6,875 bases of DNA from Campylobacteraceae bacterium (lineage in GTDB: Bacteria; Campylobacterota; Campylobacteria; Campylobacterales; Sulfurovaceae), in assembly GCA_027023145.1 (NCBI GenBank), contig JALVWV010000293.1, forward strand, positions 1 through 6,875. Reading direction: 5' to 3'. The notes beneath the pieces were generated by a model. That model ran no database searches and was not told the DNA's origin. It was given only the letters and a program-made list of their open reading frames with translations. The position numbers and the translations under genes were made by a program. Of the stretch, positions 5,881 to 6,875 are shown in pieces; the stretch's first letter is position 1; every line of letters starts with the position of its first letter.

Positions 5881-6105
5881 ATGGTATTGAGCCAATTGCA
5901 CAAAGGCGATACGGCGGAAATCGTCAAATTGAAAGCGGACAAAATATTGCGTGACCGATTCGCATCGTTTGGGATCCTGCCGGGCGAGCAGGTGGTGATC
6001 CACGAGTGCTCCCTGGCCAAGCAGACCATTGAAGTGGAAGTGGGCAGAAGCACCATTGCCCTGCGCAAAGAAGAGGCGGACAAAATCGAGGTTGAAGCCA
6101 CCTGA
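5881..6105 (+). CDS. feoA: ferrous iron transport accessory protein FeoA
   Basis: This 74-residue cytoplasmic protein has the FeoA SH3-like beta-barrel pattern: an LHKGDTAEIVKL opening strand (6-17), a helix with LRDRFASFGILPGEQVVI (23-40, the family's L..R....G..PG..V signature), then EVEVGRSTIALRKEEADKIEV to the end. FeoA binds or regulates FeoB and is needed for full ferrous uptake in studied bacteria. The ATG follows the feoB stop by one base, and its ribosome site GGAGG (5871-5875) lies inside the last codons of feoB, so translation is probably coupled. The order B-then-A is opposite to the feoABC order of E. coli. No feoC-like frame follows. Confidence 0.95.
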   Translation: MVLSQLHKGDTAEIVKLKADKILRDRFASFGILPGEQVVIHECSLAKQTIEVEVGRSTIALRKEEADKIEVEAT

Positions 6106-6118
6106 TTATCCCCGCTTT

Positions 6119-6144
6119 TTTTGGCGCTTCCAAGGTATTTTTTT
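6119..6144 (+). terminator. weak candidate terminator after feoA
   Basis: TTTTGG (6119-6124) can pair with CCAAGG (6130-6135) across the loop CGCTT, using two G-U pairs in RNA, and is followed by a run of seven T at 6138-6144. The stem is short and weak, so termination may be partial. The same T-run forms the upstream part of the next promoter. Confidence 0.35.
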
Positions 6145-6145
6145 G

Positions 6146-6151
6146 TATAAT
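6146..6151 (+). promoter_or_regulatory. -10 element of the L,D-transpeptidase gene
   Basis: A perfect TATAAT preceded by TG and a T7 run lies 41 bases ahead of the ATG at 6193. The nine bases TGTATAATG are identical to those at the hydrolase promoter (1384-1392). No -35 hexamer is convincing; T-rich DNA upstream of the -10 is typical of epsilonproteobacterial vegetative promoters. Confidence 0.6.
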
Positions 6152-6192
6152 GAAAATAATGGTACAAAAGAAAAAACACGTTTGGGGCACCG

Positions 6193-6875
6193 ATGAAACA
6201 GAGAATCAGAACAGGCATGATGATAGGGCTGATGGTGACGGCAAGTCTGTTGCACGCGGCGACAAGTGGCTTCGTATGGGGTGGAAACGGTGATGAAGTT
6301 TCCTTCTTCGATGACGCTTCAGCTCAGATAGAGAAGCGGGTATCTCACGGCAAGAAGCCCCAGCTTGATTCCCTTTACAAAGAATTGTTTTATGCACCCC
6401 TGTGGGTCAAAGCCAAAGGACTGAGCCCATTTGGCAACAGCCTGTTGCGTCTGATTCGTACGGATGGAACCGTCACCAAATCTCTGGCTGTCTATGCGGA
6501 GAATCAGGCCGTACGTAAACAGGTCAAAGAACTGGTTGGTCGCAAGGGGGGGACACTGGCAGACAAGGTTGCCCTTGAGCTGGCCATGAGTACACTCTAC
6601 CGCCACTATGCCCGGTATCGGATCTACGGTGGGATCAGTTGGGAGCCGTTTGCCCGCAAGTTGGAAGCACTGAGCGAAGCGTACAAAACCAAAGTGGGAT
6701 GGGTCACCTATCGCCCCAAAGCCACCCCAGCCTCGATCCTGAACGATGCCTTGAATGACGGAGATCTCGCTCGGGCATTCAACGATGCCGATCCCAAGCG
6801 CTTCGGGTATGCTCCATTGCGAAAAAAGTTGATCCAATATATCCGCATCGCCAAACAAGGCGGCTGGCCGACGTT
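6193..6875 (+). CDS. secreted YcbB/LdtD-like L,D-transpeptidase, N-terminal part
   Basis: The frame is open from ATG 6193 to the right edge: 227 codons are visible and the 3' end is missing. A signal peptide is clear (basic MKQRIRT, hydrophobic core to about residue 21, cleavage likely after LLHAA, about 23), so the protein acts in the periplasm. The mature part matches the scaffold domain of YcbB-type L,D-transpeptidases: LDSLYKELFYAPLWVKAKGLSP (58-79) corresponds to the usual [FY]Y....W....G entry. The region ends with YAPLRKKLIQYIRIAKQGGWP (206-226), the L..Y..IA..GGWP hallmark found ahead of the peptidoglycan-binding and YkuD catalytic domains. Those domains, including the catalytic Cys, would lie beyond the window, so activity is inferred. 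Such enzymes form 3-3 cross-links in peptidoglycan. GGGG at 6184-6187 is an acceptable ribosome site. A leftward open frame over 6319-6858 is its antisense shadow. Confidence 0.85.
   Translation, partial: MKQRIRTGMMIGLMVTASLLHAATSGFVWGGNGDEVSFFDDASAQIEKRVSHGKKPQLDSLYKELFYAPLWVKAKGLSPFGNSLLRLIRTDGTVTKSLAVYAENQAVRKQVKELVGRKGGTLADKVALELAMSTLYRHYARYRIYGGISWEPFARKLEALSEAYKTKVGWVTYRPKATPASILNDALNDGDLARAFNDADPKRFGYAPLRKKLIQYIRIAKQGGWPT

Noticed and set aside
6319..6858. Leftward 179-codon open frame at the right end
   Set aside because: It is antisense to the signal-peptide-bearing transpeptidase frame, which has the GGWP hallmark and a promoter upstream.

Overview
The window looks like ordinary chromosomal DNA of a Campylobacterota (epsilonproteobacterial) organism, possibly near Sulfurovum or Sulfurimonas. 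This is an inference from the look of the proteins (small nitrilase-fold hydrolase, Pcm, FeoB, a YcbB-type L,D-transpeptidase) and from promoters with a strong TGTATAATG -10 region, little or no -35 box and T-rich upstream DNA. No sequence search was run. Base composition is moderate except in the left-hand gene, which is clearly AT-rich.

Layout. Positions 1-124 are non-coding or debris: four near-identical heptanucleotide repeats (31-58), then a compact rightward terminator (70-93) for a gene outside the window. Two leftward genes follow. One is an AT-rich, single-membrane-span orphan protein (125-790). The other is a 165-residue protein of unknown function with a distinctive C-terminal AKKMHGWGG (873-1370). 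A very short divergent promoter region (1364-1423) separates them from the rightward genes: a carbon-nitrogen hydrolase (1424-2149), a protein-L-isoaspartate O-methyltransferase (pcm, 2190-2843), and a helix-turn-helix/coiled-coil protein with its own repeat-bearing promoter region (2917-3654). Next comes an iron-uptake operon, feoB-feoA (3756-6105). The last gene is a secreted YcbB/LdtD-like L,D-transpeptidase that runs off the right edge (6193-6875).

Functional links. The clearest regulatory reading is iron control of feoBA. Two Fur-box-like 7-1-7 palindromes, each matching 12 of 14 informative positions of TGATAATnATTATCA, bracket a candidate -10 element, and the second falls over the expected transcription start. 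FeoB would carry Fe(II) across the inner membrane with FeoA as its small SH3-like partner; feoA starts one base after the feoB stop. The hydrolase and Pcm may be co-transcribed and both fit a damage-repair or housekeeping role.

I did not find a convincing undescribed system. The items most worth a second look are the mirrored KKG-x(8)-G-x-L modules at the two ends of the helix-turn-helix protein together with the direct repeats upstream of it, the unknown KKMHGWGG protein with its almost leaderless start, and the AT-rich orphan beside the heptanucleotide repeat.
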